Source: Actinomycetota bacterium
Lineage (GTDB): Bacteria > Actinomycetota > Thermoleophilia > Gaiellales > Gaiellaceae
Assembly: GCA_004366385.1 (NCBI GenBank)
Contig: SIRU01000006.1
Span: 1 to 38,197 of the forward strand
Direction: 5' to 3'
Length of the DNA: 38,197 nt
In this document: positions 18,101 through 21,328 of the stretch, in pieces
Position numbering within the stretch: the stretch's first letter is position 1
Layout: each line of letters starts with the position of its first letter
Notes under the pieces: generated by a model
The model's database searches: none
Seen by the model: the letters and a program-made list of their open reading frames with translations, nothing else
Told to the model about the DNA's origin: nothing
Program-made: the position numbers and the translations under genes

Positions 18101-21075
18101 GTGTCCGGCGGGGTCATCCCGACCGGCGGCAGCAGATGGCTGATCGGGGTCGGGTCGATGTTGTCCGCATGGTCGATCGCGCGCACCTCGAAGATGAACA
18201 TGCCCTCTTCCATGAGCGGGACCGTCCACGGGCTCGAGCAGCCGTTCCACTGGTACTCGGCCGGGATGGGATCCCAGGGGGCGAAGATGTCGGGCGGCTC
18301 GGTGAGGTCGACCTCGAGCAGCCGGCACTCGAAGTTCAGCTGGTCCGCGGGCGTGAGGTTGTCGGTGCCGTGGAAGGTGAACGCCATCGTCTCGAGGCCG
18401 TTCTGGTACGGCCCGTCGGTCGCCGGGTCGTAGTACGTCTCCGGCGGAGTGTTGTCGAACGGCGGCGGGTCGCCCTGGAACTCGAAGGCGCCGGCGTCGC
18501 AGCGCCCGTTCTGCGGCCGCGTGACGCCGCGCTGGTCGACGACGGCGCAGGGCACCTGGCTGGAGTCGATGGCGAGGCTGCCGGGCTGGAGCGCGTGCGT
18601 CATCGTCAGGCCGCCGTTGTCGGCGATCGCCCACAGCTTGGGGTCGCCGCGGCGGTCGCGGACGCCGAGCTCGATCGGGCTCTGCGCGGTGGCGGCGGTC
18701 ACGGCCAGGAAGCAGGTGTGGACGTCGCCGGTCTCGACGTTGCCGCCCTCGGAGCGGATGTACCAGTCGCAGCTTCCGCCCTTGACGCTGCCGCCGATGA
18801 TCGAGTTCTTCGCGACCACTGCGGCGTTCGTCTTCGGCGGCGACTCGGGGACGAAGTCGGACTCGACGACGCCGACGCCGCCGCCCATCGGCGCCGAGTT
18901 CCGCCACACGGTGATGTGGTGCAGGCGCAGCTCGCCGTCGGCGTCGTGGAAGAGGCCGCCGCCGGCGACCTGGGCCTTGTTCCCGGAGAAGGTCGTGTTC
19001 TCGATCAGCGAGTCGCCGTCGGCGAAGCTCATGAGCCCGCCGCCGTGCCCGGACTCCTCCAGCAGCTCGCCTTCCTCGCTCCGGGCGATACGAGCGGAGT
19101 TGTTCAGGAACAGCGACCCCTTGATGATCAGGTCGTTGTCGGGGGCGTTGGCCAGGCCGCCGCCGATGGCGCCCGTGTTCTCGCGGATCGTCGAGTCGAT
19201 GATGCGGAAGGGGCCGCTGGAGGTGTTGAAGAGGCCGCCGCCCTCGCTCTTGGCGCGGTTGCCCTGCACCAGCACCCGCTCGAACGTGACCCGCGTCGCG
19301 CTGTTCTCGGCGCCGCCGCCGTCGTAGGCCTTGTTGTTCTTGAGCGTGGTGTCGCGCACGACGATGTCGCCGAGGTTGTGCAGCGACATGCCGCCGCCCT
19401 CCTCGGTCGCCGTGTTCCCCTCGATCACCGTGCCCTCGACCACGACCGGGCCGCCGTCCGTGTACAGGCCGCCGCCGCCGGCGTCGTTGATCGTCAGCTC
19501 GCCGTCCTCCATGTGCGGCACACCCGCGTGGTTGTCGACGATCTCCGAGTCGACGATCTTCTGCAGGCGCGTCGAGTGGGTGAGGATCCCGCCGGCCGCG
19601 CCCCACGACTCGTTCTTCTCGATCTTCGTCCGCGTGACCGTCAGGTTCGAGCGGCCCTCGCTCAGGATCGCCGCGCCCTCGTCCTCGGCGTGGTTCTTCT
19701 CGAACACCGAGTCGGTCACGAACATGTGCCCTTCGCCGTCGCTCAGCAGGCCGCCGCCGTTCTCGGCCTTGTTCTGCGAGACCACCGAGTCGCGCACCTC
19801 GAACCGCGGCCGCAGTCCGTACTCCGACTCGCTGCCGCCGCTGTACAGGCCGCCGCCGTTCGCCGCGATGTTCTTCGTAACGGTCGTCTCCGAGATCGTG
19901 ACCTTGCCACCGTCGGCGTACACGCCGCCGCCGCTCGCCTCCGTCCTGTTCCCGGTGATCAGCGACCGCTCGATCACGAGGATGCTGTCGCCCTCGCTGA
20001 TGATGCCGGCGCCCGAGCTCTCGGCCGCGTTGAGGGAGACCTCCGAGTCCTTGATGCGGAGCGTGCCGTGTGCGCCGAAGCGCGCCTGGTTCGCGATCGC
20101 GCTGGCGGCGATCGGGAGGTCCGCCGGGTCGACGAGGACGAAGCTCTCCGGCTCCAGCGGGTCCGGCTTGATCGGCCCCGGGTTCAGCGTTATGACGCTG
20201 CCGTCCGAGATCGTGACGATCCCGCCCGAGGTGTTGTTGATCGCCGCGCCTCCGCCGCCCGAGCCGTTGCCCGTGAACGTCGAGCGCTTGATGTCGACGC
20301 GGGGGTAGGGGAGAAGGTTCAGGTTCTCGGGCTCGGCGACCCAGTCGTAGTCGTGCAGGTCGGCGACGTTGAGCCCGCCGCCCTGCTCGACGCCCCAGCT
20401 GTCCTGCACGGTGACGCCATCGAGCGTGAGCTTGCCCAGCGACCAGTTCTGGATTGCGCCGCCTTCCTCCGCGTACCCGTTCTGGAGGGTGAGGTTCTTG
20501 AGCGTGACGTCGCCGGCCATCGGGTGGATCTCGAAGATCCGGTCGAGGCCGTTCTGCTCGGGCGGCGCTCCGGGGAGCGGCACGCCCGCGTCGATGATCA
20601 CGTCGCCGAGGTATCCGGGCGCCTTCTCGATGGTGACCGGGTCGAGGATCTCGAAGTCGCCGACGTTCGCCGCGTTCTCGTTGATCGGCGCGATCGTGAT
20701 CATGTAGGTGCCGGGGAGCACGAGGATCGTGTCCGCGCCCGGCCTCGAGTTCGCCTCCTGGATCGCGGCGCGCAGGGTGCACTTGTTCGCGGCGGTCTGG
20801 AGGCCGGCCCCGACGCAGTTGCCGTCGATCGAGCCGTCGACGCGGTCGAGCGTCGAGTTCACGATGAACGGCGGATCGCTCGGGAGCGCCATCGCCCCCG
20901 TGAGCCCGAAGACGCCGCCGAGTGCGACGGTCGCCGTCAGGGCCGCGAGGACGAGGCGCCGCCGCCGAGCCGGCTCTGCCGTCGCGCCGCTGGTGCGAGC
21001 AGATGCCGCGCGGCCGTCTCCGTCACGCGCGAGCATCTGCTCGAAGAACCCCAACCCCTTGCCCTTCCGCCCCAA
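157..21075 (-). CDS. Giant secreted multidomain beta-helix / Ig-like / DNRLRE protein (6,972 aa)
   Basis: A single open frame of 20.9 kb starts at TTG (21075-21073) and stops at TAG (159-157). The start is chosen because GGAGG lies 8 nt upstream; the next candidate, ATG at codon 14, has a poorer upstream site. Residues 1-63 look like a signal peptide: RRRR at 37-40, a hydrophobic stretch 41-60, and A-M-A before Leu64. Domains in order, by approximate residue: CSLREA/anchor-Q beta-helix 70-867; two Ig-like repeats to 1082; DNRLRE 1090-1275; beta-helix 1293-1711; three Ig-like; beta-helix 2132-2556; two Ig-like; beta-helix 2749-3131; ten Ig-like; a beta-rich module 4162-4293; eleven Ig-like; a second module 5342-5460; eleven Ig-like; DNRLRE 6451-6613; two Ig-like; DNRLRE 6807 to the end. 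Most Ig-like repeats carry one close Cys pair. There is no C-terminal anchor and no recognisable catalytic site. The mass would be roughly 0.7 MDa. A role in adhesion or the extracellular matrix is inference; an enzymatic role for the helices cannot be excluded. Confidence 0.95.
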   Translation of the reverse strand: MGRKGKGLGFFEQMLARDGDGRAASARTSGATAEPARRRRLVLAALTATVALGGVFGLTGAMALPSDPPFIVNSTLDRVDGSIDGNCVGAGLQTAANKCTLRAAIQEANSRPGADTILVLPGTYMITIAPINENAANVGDFEILDPVTIEKAPGYLGDVIIDAGVPLPGAPPEQNGLDRIFEIHPMAGDVTLKNLTLQNGYAEEGGAIQNWSLGKLTLDGVTVQDSWGVEQGGGLNVADLHDYDWVAEPENLNLLPYPRVDIKRSTFTGNGSGGGGAAINNTSGGIVTISDGSVITLNPGPIKPDPLEPESFVLVDPADLPIAASAIANQARFGAHGTLRIKDSEVSLNAAESSGAGIISEGDSILVIERSLITGNRTEASGGGVYADGGKVTISETTVTKNIAANGGGLYSGGSESEYGLRPRFEVRDSVVSQNKAENGGGLLSDGEGHMFVTDSVFEKNHAEDEGAAILSEGRSNLTVTRTKIEKNESWGAAGGILTHSTRLQKIVDSEIVDNHAGVPHMEDGELTINDAGGGGLYTDGGPVVVEGTVIEGNTATEEGGGMSLHNLGDIVVRDTTLKNNKAYDGGGAENSATRVTFERVLVQGNRAKSEGGGLFNTSSGPFRIIDSTIRENTGAIGGGLANAPDNDLIIKGSLFLNNSARIARSEEGELLEESGHGGGLMSFADGDSLIENTTFSGNKAQVAGGGLFHDADGELRLHHITVWRNSAPMGGGVGVVESDFVPESPPKTNAAVVAKNSIIGGSVKGGSCDWYIRSEGGNVETGDVHTCFLAVTAATAQSPIELGVRDRRGDPKLWAIADNGGLTMTHALQPGSLAIDSSQVPCAVVDQRGVTRPQNGRCDAGAFEFQGDPPPFDNTPPETYYDPATDGPYQNGLETMAFTFHGTDNLTPADQLNFECRLLEVDLTEPPDIFAPWDPIPAEYQWNGCSSPWTVPLMEEGMFIFEVRAIDHADNIDPTPISHLLPPVGMTPPDTVILEKPPLQTNSRSALFSFKAVSEFTPAQFAEYECRLDSRDPAAWLECTSPMMYSNLTTGLHTFEVRAFAGEAAGPDPTPARYTWRVGPGGSGDPPLSCDEANITLVANADGWVDQVNPLQNHLFHTELEVRSDAIVPGTGPITPQNARAFFRFPFVNDAPDCVLESATLRLYSGGHTEGRTLEAVPVAQTWKESSLTWHNQPGTVPGSVPATEDAGEHYREWDVKAHIDAIRAGAMENHGWMIRDSVENDPDGGDQSFHSRETAQDPPEITLPELELRYVAADAAPPPARDETFVERVVHCGEIVTESTRLAADVTGCLGEGIAIGKPDIILDLNGHTVSSGLVFEPGEEDGLTPGIRNGYSNVEIRGPGVVTGFGYGVLLGPGTTHSLVHDLTLYRNMLAGVQLFDADNGRIGNTVRNNRISSNGETGIQLTSGTEGALIEDNFLISNGMQIHLYAASRNTIQNNTISGIILDPALDSDAGIVLENSSRHNLLKNNDVSDTGDAGIKIETGSHDTRIEGDRALGRGLLTRNGDAGIIAEGSNRIHISGITSHRQSDGGVVIGNSSGSSIVDSDLRFNPSGIQASNTNGLIVSGVDASHSLQDGIELGSGIGMQILNNVASHTGANGISMEGVAFDASGMGVGGARFDGNTTNENKGSGIEITVARHTVANNRAFNNFGFGIAAGELEPAPPLVANIDGGGNKASGNMEFTNCLGVLCDESEEVPLDDPDVTPPDTFITDGPVGPPPVADGAMTADENAVFTFIGDDGPNGTPLTAMRFECRVDAPEDPEIQEEIDLEPPDPNDPDVPEPPEGLGWSDCVSPYMIEGLEPGEHKFEVRAIDWTTNWDLTPAVYEWEIHAGVEEEGEDECGPLGVPGFDCVHPAVAPETRITAAPGELQELRRVVTHTEIDPETGEEIVTTSTEPMLDENDQPIVYLATTNRAAALRFVGSDDRTAGYNMAFECQIYHHPLDPFLEPSEIPASTPWGPCTSPKGYTGLEYGGHIFRVRSIDRGGNRDVTPAWHSWWIHPPPPDVTPPDTEILTGPDATTVDTTATFTFTGTDNQTPVEELTYECRTVAPIVSAWATCVSPHTISFTSPPVLTEHIFQVRAIDVAGNRADDGVAATYTWNVGPAKVNKVIFCGMTVTQSITVLNSVADCLAHGLIVGADNITIDLNGRTIDGKGLGAGILNNGYDNVTIKNGTLVDFDYGVSLNAGAKNNIVDGVTTHLMQDAGVGLGHPTAPLDPAQAPSDPPPGGLSGVTGNIVRSSTLVSNSRGVWITNGARDNLVRENLIGATSGEAVFLDRATKNLIEGNDIQVASKFGVLLEGATDNLIKGNSIAETGTGVSISATTSGTIGVESTGNKVHDNYITDSSGPAVEIEKSSDNEVVDNIGTETDSYAIDLYQAEGNLIKGNEVNGNKGGISLKGSVGNVLEGNDASESDSTGITISSGSFNNVVRNNQSNDNDGNGIYIGDETPAGQGSLVEGNTTNSNKTMGITASKPSHIFRKNVAMDNGSWGINVGDPSNGRASIDGGGNIAQGNAGPLGIDLKPQQCYGVNCLGGPGSGDQIAPSTSLLDMPLNPSPDDLATFRFTGADNASPVTFECRLDSTEEADWHPCQSPASYPGLEEGSHTFEVRALDMSGNYDPTPATYTWVIELGSLTVTIDSSPDRVTVETSARFTFSANRSSGVTYQCALVAPGTTVDWDSAPTCSSPRSYSGLAVGSYEFWVRATDLASTPDTDMFAWTIGPPPVPEEVFCGQVISKSTRVLNDLVDCGGFALMVGKSGITIDLDGHVIDGVGMDAGIFNPGYDDVTITNGLVHQFLYGIQLNPGTARNVVSNLRIESNAEAGIALSDADQGGEGNTIRDNTIFGNELGIALFTGTQHTLIRGNTLVANSGEAGILSEFASQNRIEQNTIVNSGGAGVFFAGGGSTSVLDNTIKDSGGPGISAGNDLLGSNNNLIRGNSIRGGQGGVFISGNGNRVEQNTVSASTGPGVTLELANDNVVRGNELGGNGGGIALAQAHRNTITQNNASGTLGAGIAVGELSASNIIRDNTASGNGGDGIEVSEVSIINQGNILEGNTADANGGDGIYVEGGGHLIKGNVAQLNGGWGIYTVGGTDGGGNFAAGNMEPDQCFGVVCAIGVVPGAPDTWIVSGPADVDPGTPGVQSNSRNASFLYMGADDDSTIYELVFECRIDSTSPSAWEDCEYPAEFLNLSPGTHVFEVRAIDQRGSGLADPTPARFEWTYVPLPSGVAPLVTIDIGPADTDPETTGVQTPLLEAIFTFHANEPDVDFQCRVDSNAIVPCGFGVEGATFMHQGAFEWAFAENEVGPHTFYVRAIDFEGNVGPWATFTWTVLGVVVTFTDGPGFTPATGGPQGDPATGGPTASASAEIHFEANVADAEFWCRFDSLDPGDFFPCASPFRAGPAHLGNTAFPEPLLPGEHMLEVFAESELMGSAAELEPAVYEWEVVDYEDTTPPDTTIERAPGPADLSSTIFEFTGVDDLTPDFLLRFQCQVQPGTAAPNENDWFECTSPFNLLDVYTYADALMAAGEKTFYVRAVDMFEPEFPNPQQPDFEGNVDLTPASHTWVAIPDTRPPLTEITGGPANGASVAEADPYTFVGLDNATPLLALEFECALVPAPLTLGAAVWGSCDSPHSVNAAPGNYTFAVRALDLAGNTGPAATRAITFVAAPVVTILSGPPGKIDPVTGVADGASTSEAAILTFRSDQDGSTFECSLDGGDFVSCNTPAGSDPGVFTQAYWVVESGEHEVEIRAINPQGVVGDEAVYEWLVALGPDTVPPNTTITSGPTSGTLSTSATFTFTGTDNRTPTANLRYECALNSTTSYSSCVSPQQYGDLARGSHTLRVRAIDVAGNMDPTPAIYTWIVAPPPIVTITSGPGIDPAPEESTSTSATFTFTSDVAGVTFHCWLDGKFNPSQPGVNQPAPCASGVTYENLGMGEHLFAVRAVDSFGNIGQWEDVEFIVLPPQARITSAPATGTGTTATFEFTTEPLDPNAVFYCAIDDRPLGLCTSPKTYNFLWPGQHTFRVQTQYDGVDWRGEPLEFDPVPATHTWTVQDFDPPDTYIDFGPSPTTSSTSAYLGVSSDDPTATVTCTLNGTQVGCEQGIVTELTDLTPGAYTFTARAVDMSGNVDPTPASHSWTIAAPSGPPNTPTGSNVVVSLPQPGGAGNATVTFFGVQTAGHTTLEQLGGGPSLPEGFGGSSTRMYDISTTTTYTEPVIVCLSYDPLLYGSPTPSVRLLHFDGETWLDITTVNNPFSSPAKVCGEAESFSLFAIALASGGMAPEAYIISGPDGPLGPSGLPTTTSGSATFEFWVDQPNALALCSVDGEPPFPCESPVTVGPFGVGEHEFTVSAINELGWSDLTPALYEWEVIGPDVTPPSTVITKGPANGSETPNFIQFFEFSGSDDFTPAIELDFECSLNGQSLGNCESPEEIEVTAPGTYTLVVRAIDEAGNVDPVGASRTWTVIDMSAPDTEILTGPEEETTETSATFTFEGFELIDGSPVNQFECALDEGEFEPCTSPHFIAGPLENGLHVFHVRAVDSDGNRDISPAYYEWLVIGVPDTTPPETFIVVSPDPANSGPDIVFAFAADEAVESFECNWGSGPAPASPPANNWQECGVALFLEGLGSGQHWLWVRAIDLAGNVDPTPAPGTEPFVWITTGEPSTTITSGPPAITGAFTATFTFTSDQAGATFQCSVDGTPWVPCTSPFSAGPFLPGEGGEPMEHEFEVRAVNQFLNANGEQVMDLSPATWTWSVGDVTPPETELLSVQEIGPAQFLEPGFRFTFRGSDDLASSYELEFECALDDVNDSAPLVWEQCGEPWADDSFFHEVFLEDVPAGEYHFLVRAMDLAGNVDPTPAATTQTFTIEAEPETEITLVTPDMAPDFITDSTTVTFTFTGTGASFECALDSVTFTPCTSPATYDGIPYGNHLFRVQAVGALGTRDLSPAEFEWVSGVLTPPELTLDSTPVDGTTDTTAVFEFSSPDPLATFWCTLDGVGPLPCLSGVEYTVRAGVEHTFEVFARTPFLLVDGEPLEYTWTVTDLTAPDTFFVEPLVADVTGNEVVFTFDGEDPGGTPTSQLAYQCSLDAAPFTACSSPLTLSGLAGGEHTFRVRAVDSGTLGANPNADPDPATHTWQVVAPPATVITGPVPNGGTVTSSDVTVTFFDQPGSTYQCRLDATLPTDPFTACTSPLELTGLTNGEHVLEVRAITALSVTESPPASYEFEVDAPDSEAPETFIALGLADGATTASTSATFVFTGTDNLTAVANLTYECRLDPTTGTAWQSCEAGHTVTGLGVGPHTLEVRAVDLLGNVDETPATRSWTVVAGTVNTTVGGPVGVSLGGGSSATFENVTAEGVTTLDVLVGSSALPAGYLPAGAIFVDVSTTASFSGDVEVCIAYDTGSLDEPRLLHFENGAWVDVTTTLDVDAGIVCGVVSSLSPFGVAEAPGLSPQTTIAQAPEAPVLETQIGAAQVQFQFTSNDPLATFQCSLDGSSWGSCSTPRVFTSPVGQHTLLVRAVNQLGYFDLTPASHTWEVLARPIATITSGPEDKDPLEQGVQTDETSATFEFESDQAGSTFECQLTAENSTLTWSPCESPKTYTDLALEEEYTFEVRAINAAGHESLFPAEFEWEILDLTPPVTTIHTGPPALTNSTSATFTFSADEPATFTCTLNGTDISLNCASPITYTGLGAGQHTFEVVATDLGENQNVELEPATWTWTVDTQAPAIQLDAETAGDSATFTFSATDDSPGTLAFECRLDDGAFAVCASPKSYDELEPGERTFEVRTVDAAGNTAVASHQWISPDVTTPETQITGTDTGSMIIHFSGSDNFSSTENLTYECSLDDSPWEPCVSPAHFENDALGVGEHTFRVRAIDEAGNVDPTPETHTWTVLDGAAPETTITGQPDASTADTSASFSFTGSDNATEAIDLAFECSLDGGAWISCASPKEYTALSVGSHTFRVRATDEAGNTDGSPAAYTWTIVDVTAPETTITSGPDASTPATSASLAFTGSDNAAGALSFECSLDGAPFAACVSPKAYSGLAIGPHTFEVRATDAAGNVDSTPASYSWTVVDATAPQTTITSQPPASTPSTSASFEFTGSDNHTAPGQLTFECSLDGDPFAACTSPHSYSDLSIGSHTFRVRATDEAGNTDASPALYTWTVQDAIAPNTTITDQPPASTGNTTAVFSFTGSDNHTPAGSLDFQCSVDGGAFQGCTSPRTINGLAPGVHTFAVRAVDAAGNADPTPATYTWTVLDTTAPETTITGQPTATTTSTTAVFTFTGSDNVTPAASLTFQCSLDGAAFSSCTSGITYNSLSLGSHTFQVRATDQAGNTDATPAGRTWTIQAPPDTTPPDTTITAQPPATTTQTSASFSFTSSEAGSTFQCSLDNATFTACSSGVNYSNLLPGAHTFRVRAIDAAGNVDSTPASYSWTIEGATNCGAPQTLTASGDAWIDQGSQSSNKGSDSILKLMSKGPANNLRALVRFNLPALPQGCAVENAVLRIYAKSSAANRMLEAYQVAGSWTEGGVTWANQPATTGPAVAVASGTGYREWNVAAMVQAQYGGTNNGFLIRDMIEGQDAEQQLHAREESRNRPQLVLTLGNGAPPPPPNGAPDTQITGTPLASTSSTSATFTFTGTDDVTPAGSLTFQCQLDVADNGPWNACSSPQTYSGLAPGSHIFRVRAVDGAGNVDPQPAVFTWVIDQTPPETVITASPAATTTSTSASFSFTSSEANSTFECSLDTAAFASCTSPRSHSGLAVGAHTFRVRAIDAAGNVDGSPATFNWTIQSGGGGASCGTSQTVNAVADSWIEQGSPSSNKGSDGILKVMSKSGNGNLRALVRFDLPTIPSGCVLDTATLRLFAASTSGSQRTLQALRLNGSWTEGGVNWSNQPATTGTAATTTSASGWRQWTVTSIVGAMYASTNNGFLIRDATEGQDAEQQFHAREKGSNGPQLVLTFKTP
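160..1725 (-). other. C-terminal DNRLRE / Ig / Ig / DNRLRE cassette
   Basis: DNRLRE copies lie at about 1236-1725 and 160-657, with two Ig-like repeats (676-1209) between them. Both DNRLRE copies show DAWIDQ or DSWIEQ, SNKGSD, RALVRF, WTEGGV followed by W-x-N-Q-P, NNGFLIRD, and HARE. The protein ends a few residues after the last copy, so the C-terminus is a folded domain and not an anchor. The paralog ends with the same four-domain cassette. Confidence 0.87.
1735..4690 (-). repeat. Ig-like array 3 (11 repeats)
   Basis: Eleven units averaging about 90 residues. They become more uniform toward the C-terminus, with A/PPxTTIT, TFTFTGSDN, FxCSLDGxxFxxC, then SHTFRVRATDAAGN and TPAxYTW. The corresponding array in the paralog has 15 units. 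This is the only block whose copy number differs between the two genes. Confidence 0.85.
4696..5052 (-). other. Beta-rich module, second copy
   Basis: Marks shared with the first copy: SATFENVTAEGVTTL, VDVSTTASFSG, VCIAYD, RLLHFENGAW with VDVTT, and VCGVVSSLSPFGVA. About 120 residues. It sits immediately before the most regular Ig-like array. Confidence 0.7.
5055..8192 (-). repeat. Ig-like array 2 (11 repeats)
   Basis: Eleven units lie between the two beta-rich modules, for example those starting TPPSTVI, SAPDTEI and TPPETFI. They are still divergent from one another but pair one-to-one, in order, with eleven units of the paralog (about 27410-30618). Each usually has one C-x(n)-C pair. Confidence 0.8.
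8196..8592 (-). other. Beta-rich module, first copy, between Ig-like arrays
   Basis: About 130 residues. Marks: NATVTFFGVQ, a T-T-L-E step, LPEGFGG, YDISTTTTYTEP, VCLSYDP, RLLHFDG with W-L-D-I-T, and VCGEAESFSLFAIA. It has no Ig-like Cys-loop. Similar stretches occur in other bacterial surface proteins, but I cannot name the family with certainty. It recurs at 4696-5052 and twice in the paralog. Confidence 0.7.
8600..11655 (-). repeat. Ig-like array 1 (10 repeats)
   Basis: Ten units of about 90-120 residues lie between beta-helix 4 and the first beta-rich module. They are divergent in length and sequence, but most keep C-x(n)-C and the H-T/L-F-x-V-R-A step. The paralog has the same ten units in the same order at about 31020-34150. 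Confidence 0.8.
11680..12831 (-). other. Fourth beta-helix (NosD-like)
   Basis: Starts with FCGQVISKST, then ITIDLDGHVIDG, GIFNPGYDDVTI and FLYGIQL. It closes with DGGGNFAAGN and C-F-G-V-V-C. Coils carry the G-N-x-I and N-x-V steps of a right-handed beta-helix. It matches the helix at 34160-35316 in the paralog. Confidence 0.87.
12840..13395 (-). repeat. Two Ig-like repeats between beta-helices 3 and 4
   Basis: Units begin APSTSLL and TVTIDSSP. The first keeps the short F-E-C-R-L-D to C-Q-SP pair. The second has a longer Cys-Cys loop and ends FAWTIG directly before the next beta-helix. Confidence 0.78.
13405..14682 (-). other. Third beta-helix (NosD-like)
   Basis: Starts with FCGMTVTQS, followed by ITIDLNGRTIDG, GILNNGYDNVTI and DFDYGVSL. 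Many coils contain the pattern N-x-I/V plus GN. It closes with DGGGNIAQGN and C-Y-G-V-N-C. Order and length match the helix at 35915-37192 in the paralog. Confidence 0.87.
14700..15910 (-). repeat. Three Ig-like repeats between beta-helices 2 and 3
   Basis: Units begin TPPDTFI, APETRI and TPPDTEI. The first has an acidic, proline-rich insertion of about 30 residues between its two cysteines, and the second has an insertion rich in Glu and Thr near its start. The upstream paralog keeps all three, with the first visible only in part at the right edge of the window. Confidence 0.8.
15940..17199 (-). other. Second beta-helix (NosD-like)
   Basis: Starts with HCGEIVTEST, then the IILDLNGHTV step, then GIRNGYSNVEIRG and GFGYGVLL. 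Coils with repeated N-N and G-I/V steps follow. It closes with DGGGNKASGN and then C-L-G-V-L-C. The CG...LDLNGHT...GYDNVTI layout is typical of right-handed beta-helix proteins in Actinobacteria. Confidence 0.85.
17250..17808 (-). other. DNRLRE domain, first copy
   Basis: Residues about 1090-1275. Visible marks are A-DGWVDQ near the start, A-F-F-R-F-P, S-A-T-L-R-L-Y, W-K-E followed by LTWHNQP, REWDV, and a terminal F-H-S-R-E. This order matches DNRLRE domains, jelly-roll-like modules found in large bacterial surface and carbohydrate-associated proteins. It is more divergent than the two C-terminal copies and is the only one placed between beta-helices. Confidence 0.8.
17830..18460 (-). repeat. 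Two Ig-like repeats between the first beta-helix and DNRLRE
   Basis: Two units open with TPPETYY and TPPDTVI. Each contains F-x-C-R-L, a downstream C-S/T-SP, and F-E-V-R-A, the marks of the Ig-like repeat used throughout the protein. The first is longer than average because of an insertion between its two cysteines. Confidence 0.8.
18475..20868 (-). other. N-terminal CSLREA / choice-of-anchor-Q type parallel beta-helix
   Basis: Residues 70-867. The motif CTLRAAIQEAN (from Cys99) is the CSLREA-type start. It is followed by many coils containing GGG[LIV] or GGAI and F/V-x-x-N steps, as in right-handed beta-helices of polymorphic outer-membrane type. The block closes with an anchor-Q signature: DPKL, ADNGG, HALQPGS, AIDSS, DQRGV, then RCDAGAFEFQ. 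This family is common in secreted proteins and has no fixed enzymatic function. The matching part of the upstream paralog lies outside the window. Confidence 0.85.
20887..21075 (-). other. Signal peptide region of the complete giant protein
   Basis: Residues 1-63 form a long basic n-region of about 40 residues ending in four arginines. A hydrophobic core from about Leu41 to Gly60 and an A-x-A signal peptidase I type site (Ala61-Met62-Ala63) follow. The R-R-x-L-V arrangement also fits a loose Tat pattern, but Sec export is more plausible for a chain this long. The unusually long n-region is real if the TTG start is right, and would be about 27 residues if translation began at Met14. Confidence 0.7.
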
Positions 21076-21083
21076 GATTCCGT

Positions 21084-21088
21084 CCTCC
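21084..21088 (-). promoter_or_regulatory. Ribosome binding site of the complete giant gene
   Basis: Minus-strand GGAGG ends 8 nt before the TTG at 21075. A perfect anti-16S match at normal spacing supports the TTG start over the ATG at 21036. Confidence 0.8.
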
Positions 21089-21090
21089 CC

Positions 21091-21328
21091 GATCGACTTT
21101 CCCCACGACCACTCTCTCCCAGGGGCGTCAAACGGCCATAAGAGAAAGATGAAGAGACCTTCATCTTGTGTTCGAGAGGTTTCTCACCCTGCGATGGAGA
21201 TGTCCTGGCGGAGAGGGTTTGCGCGTGCGTGCGCACACGACACCGGCTCGCCCGGAATCCCCCGAATGGTGGAAGCGTGAGAGCCGGCTCAGGATCCCGG
21301 TCCAGGAGGAGGGCCCGGTCCGTACGAG
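21091..21328 (-). promoter_or_regulatory. Presumed promoter and leader region of the complete giant gene
   Basis: This non-coding stretch lies between the hairpins behind the upstream gene and the ribosome binding site, so it should hold the promoter if the two genes are transcribed separately. I found no good pair of -35/-10 boxes: TTGACG near 21130 has no matching -10 at 16-18 nt. It contains a 10-bp palindrome (21281-21290), GTGCGCAC (21229-21236), a pair of GAGAGG(G)TTT repeats on the plus strand (21174-21182 and 21211-21220), and the inverted repeat at 21146-21167. Short open frames here look random. Confidence 0.4.
21146..21167 (-). repeat. AT-rich 9-bp perfect inverted repeat upstream of the giant gene
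   Basis: Arms AAGATGAAG and CTTCATCTT are separated by 4 nt. The site lies about 70-90 nt upstream of the TTG start in otherwise GC-rich DNA. On the minus strand it is followed by TCTCTTAT, which is fairly U-rich in RNA, so it could be a weak terminator or attenuator. It could equally be a repressor site. The symmetry is certain; the role is not. Confidence 0.55.

Noticed and set aside
20955-20990. Tat signal in the R-R-R-R-L-V stretch
   Set aside because: It matches only the loosest twin-arginine pattern, and Tat export of a folded chain of nearly 7,000 residues is implausible. Sec is preferred.
21091-21140. TTGACG near 21130 as a -35 box
   Set aside because: No acceptable -10 hexamer lies 16-18 nt downstream on the minus strand.
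21180-21240. Possible c-di-GMP-I riboswitch, because of CACGCAC followed by GCAAACC on the minus strand
   Set aside because: The second conserved segment (GGGACGCAAAGCC) and the complementary P1b stem are missing.
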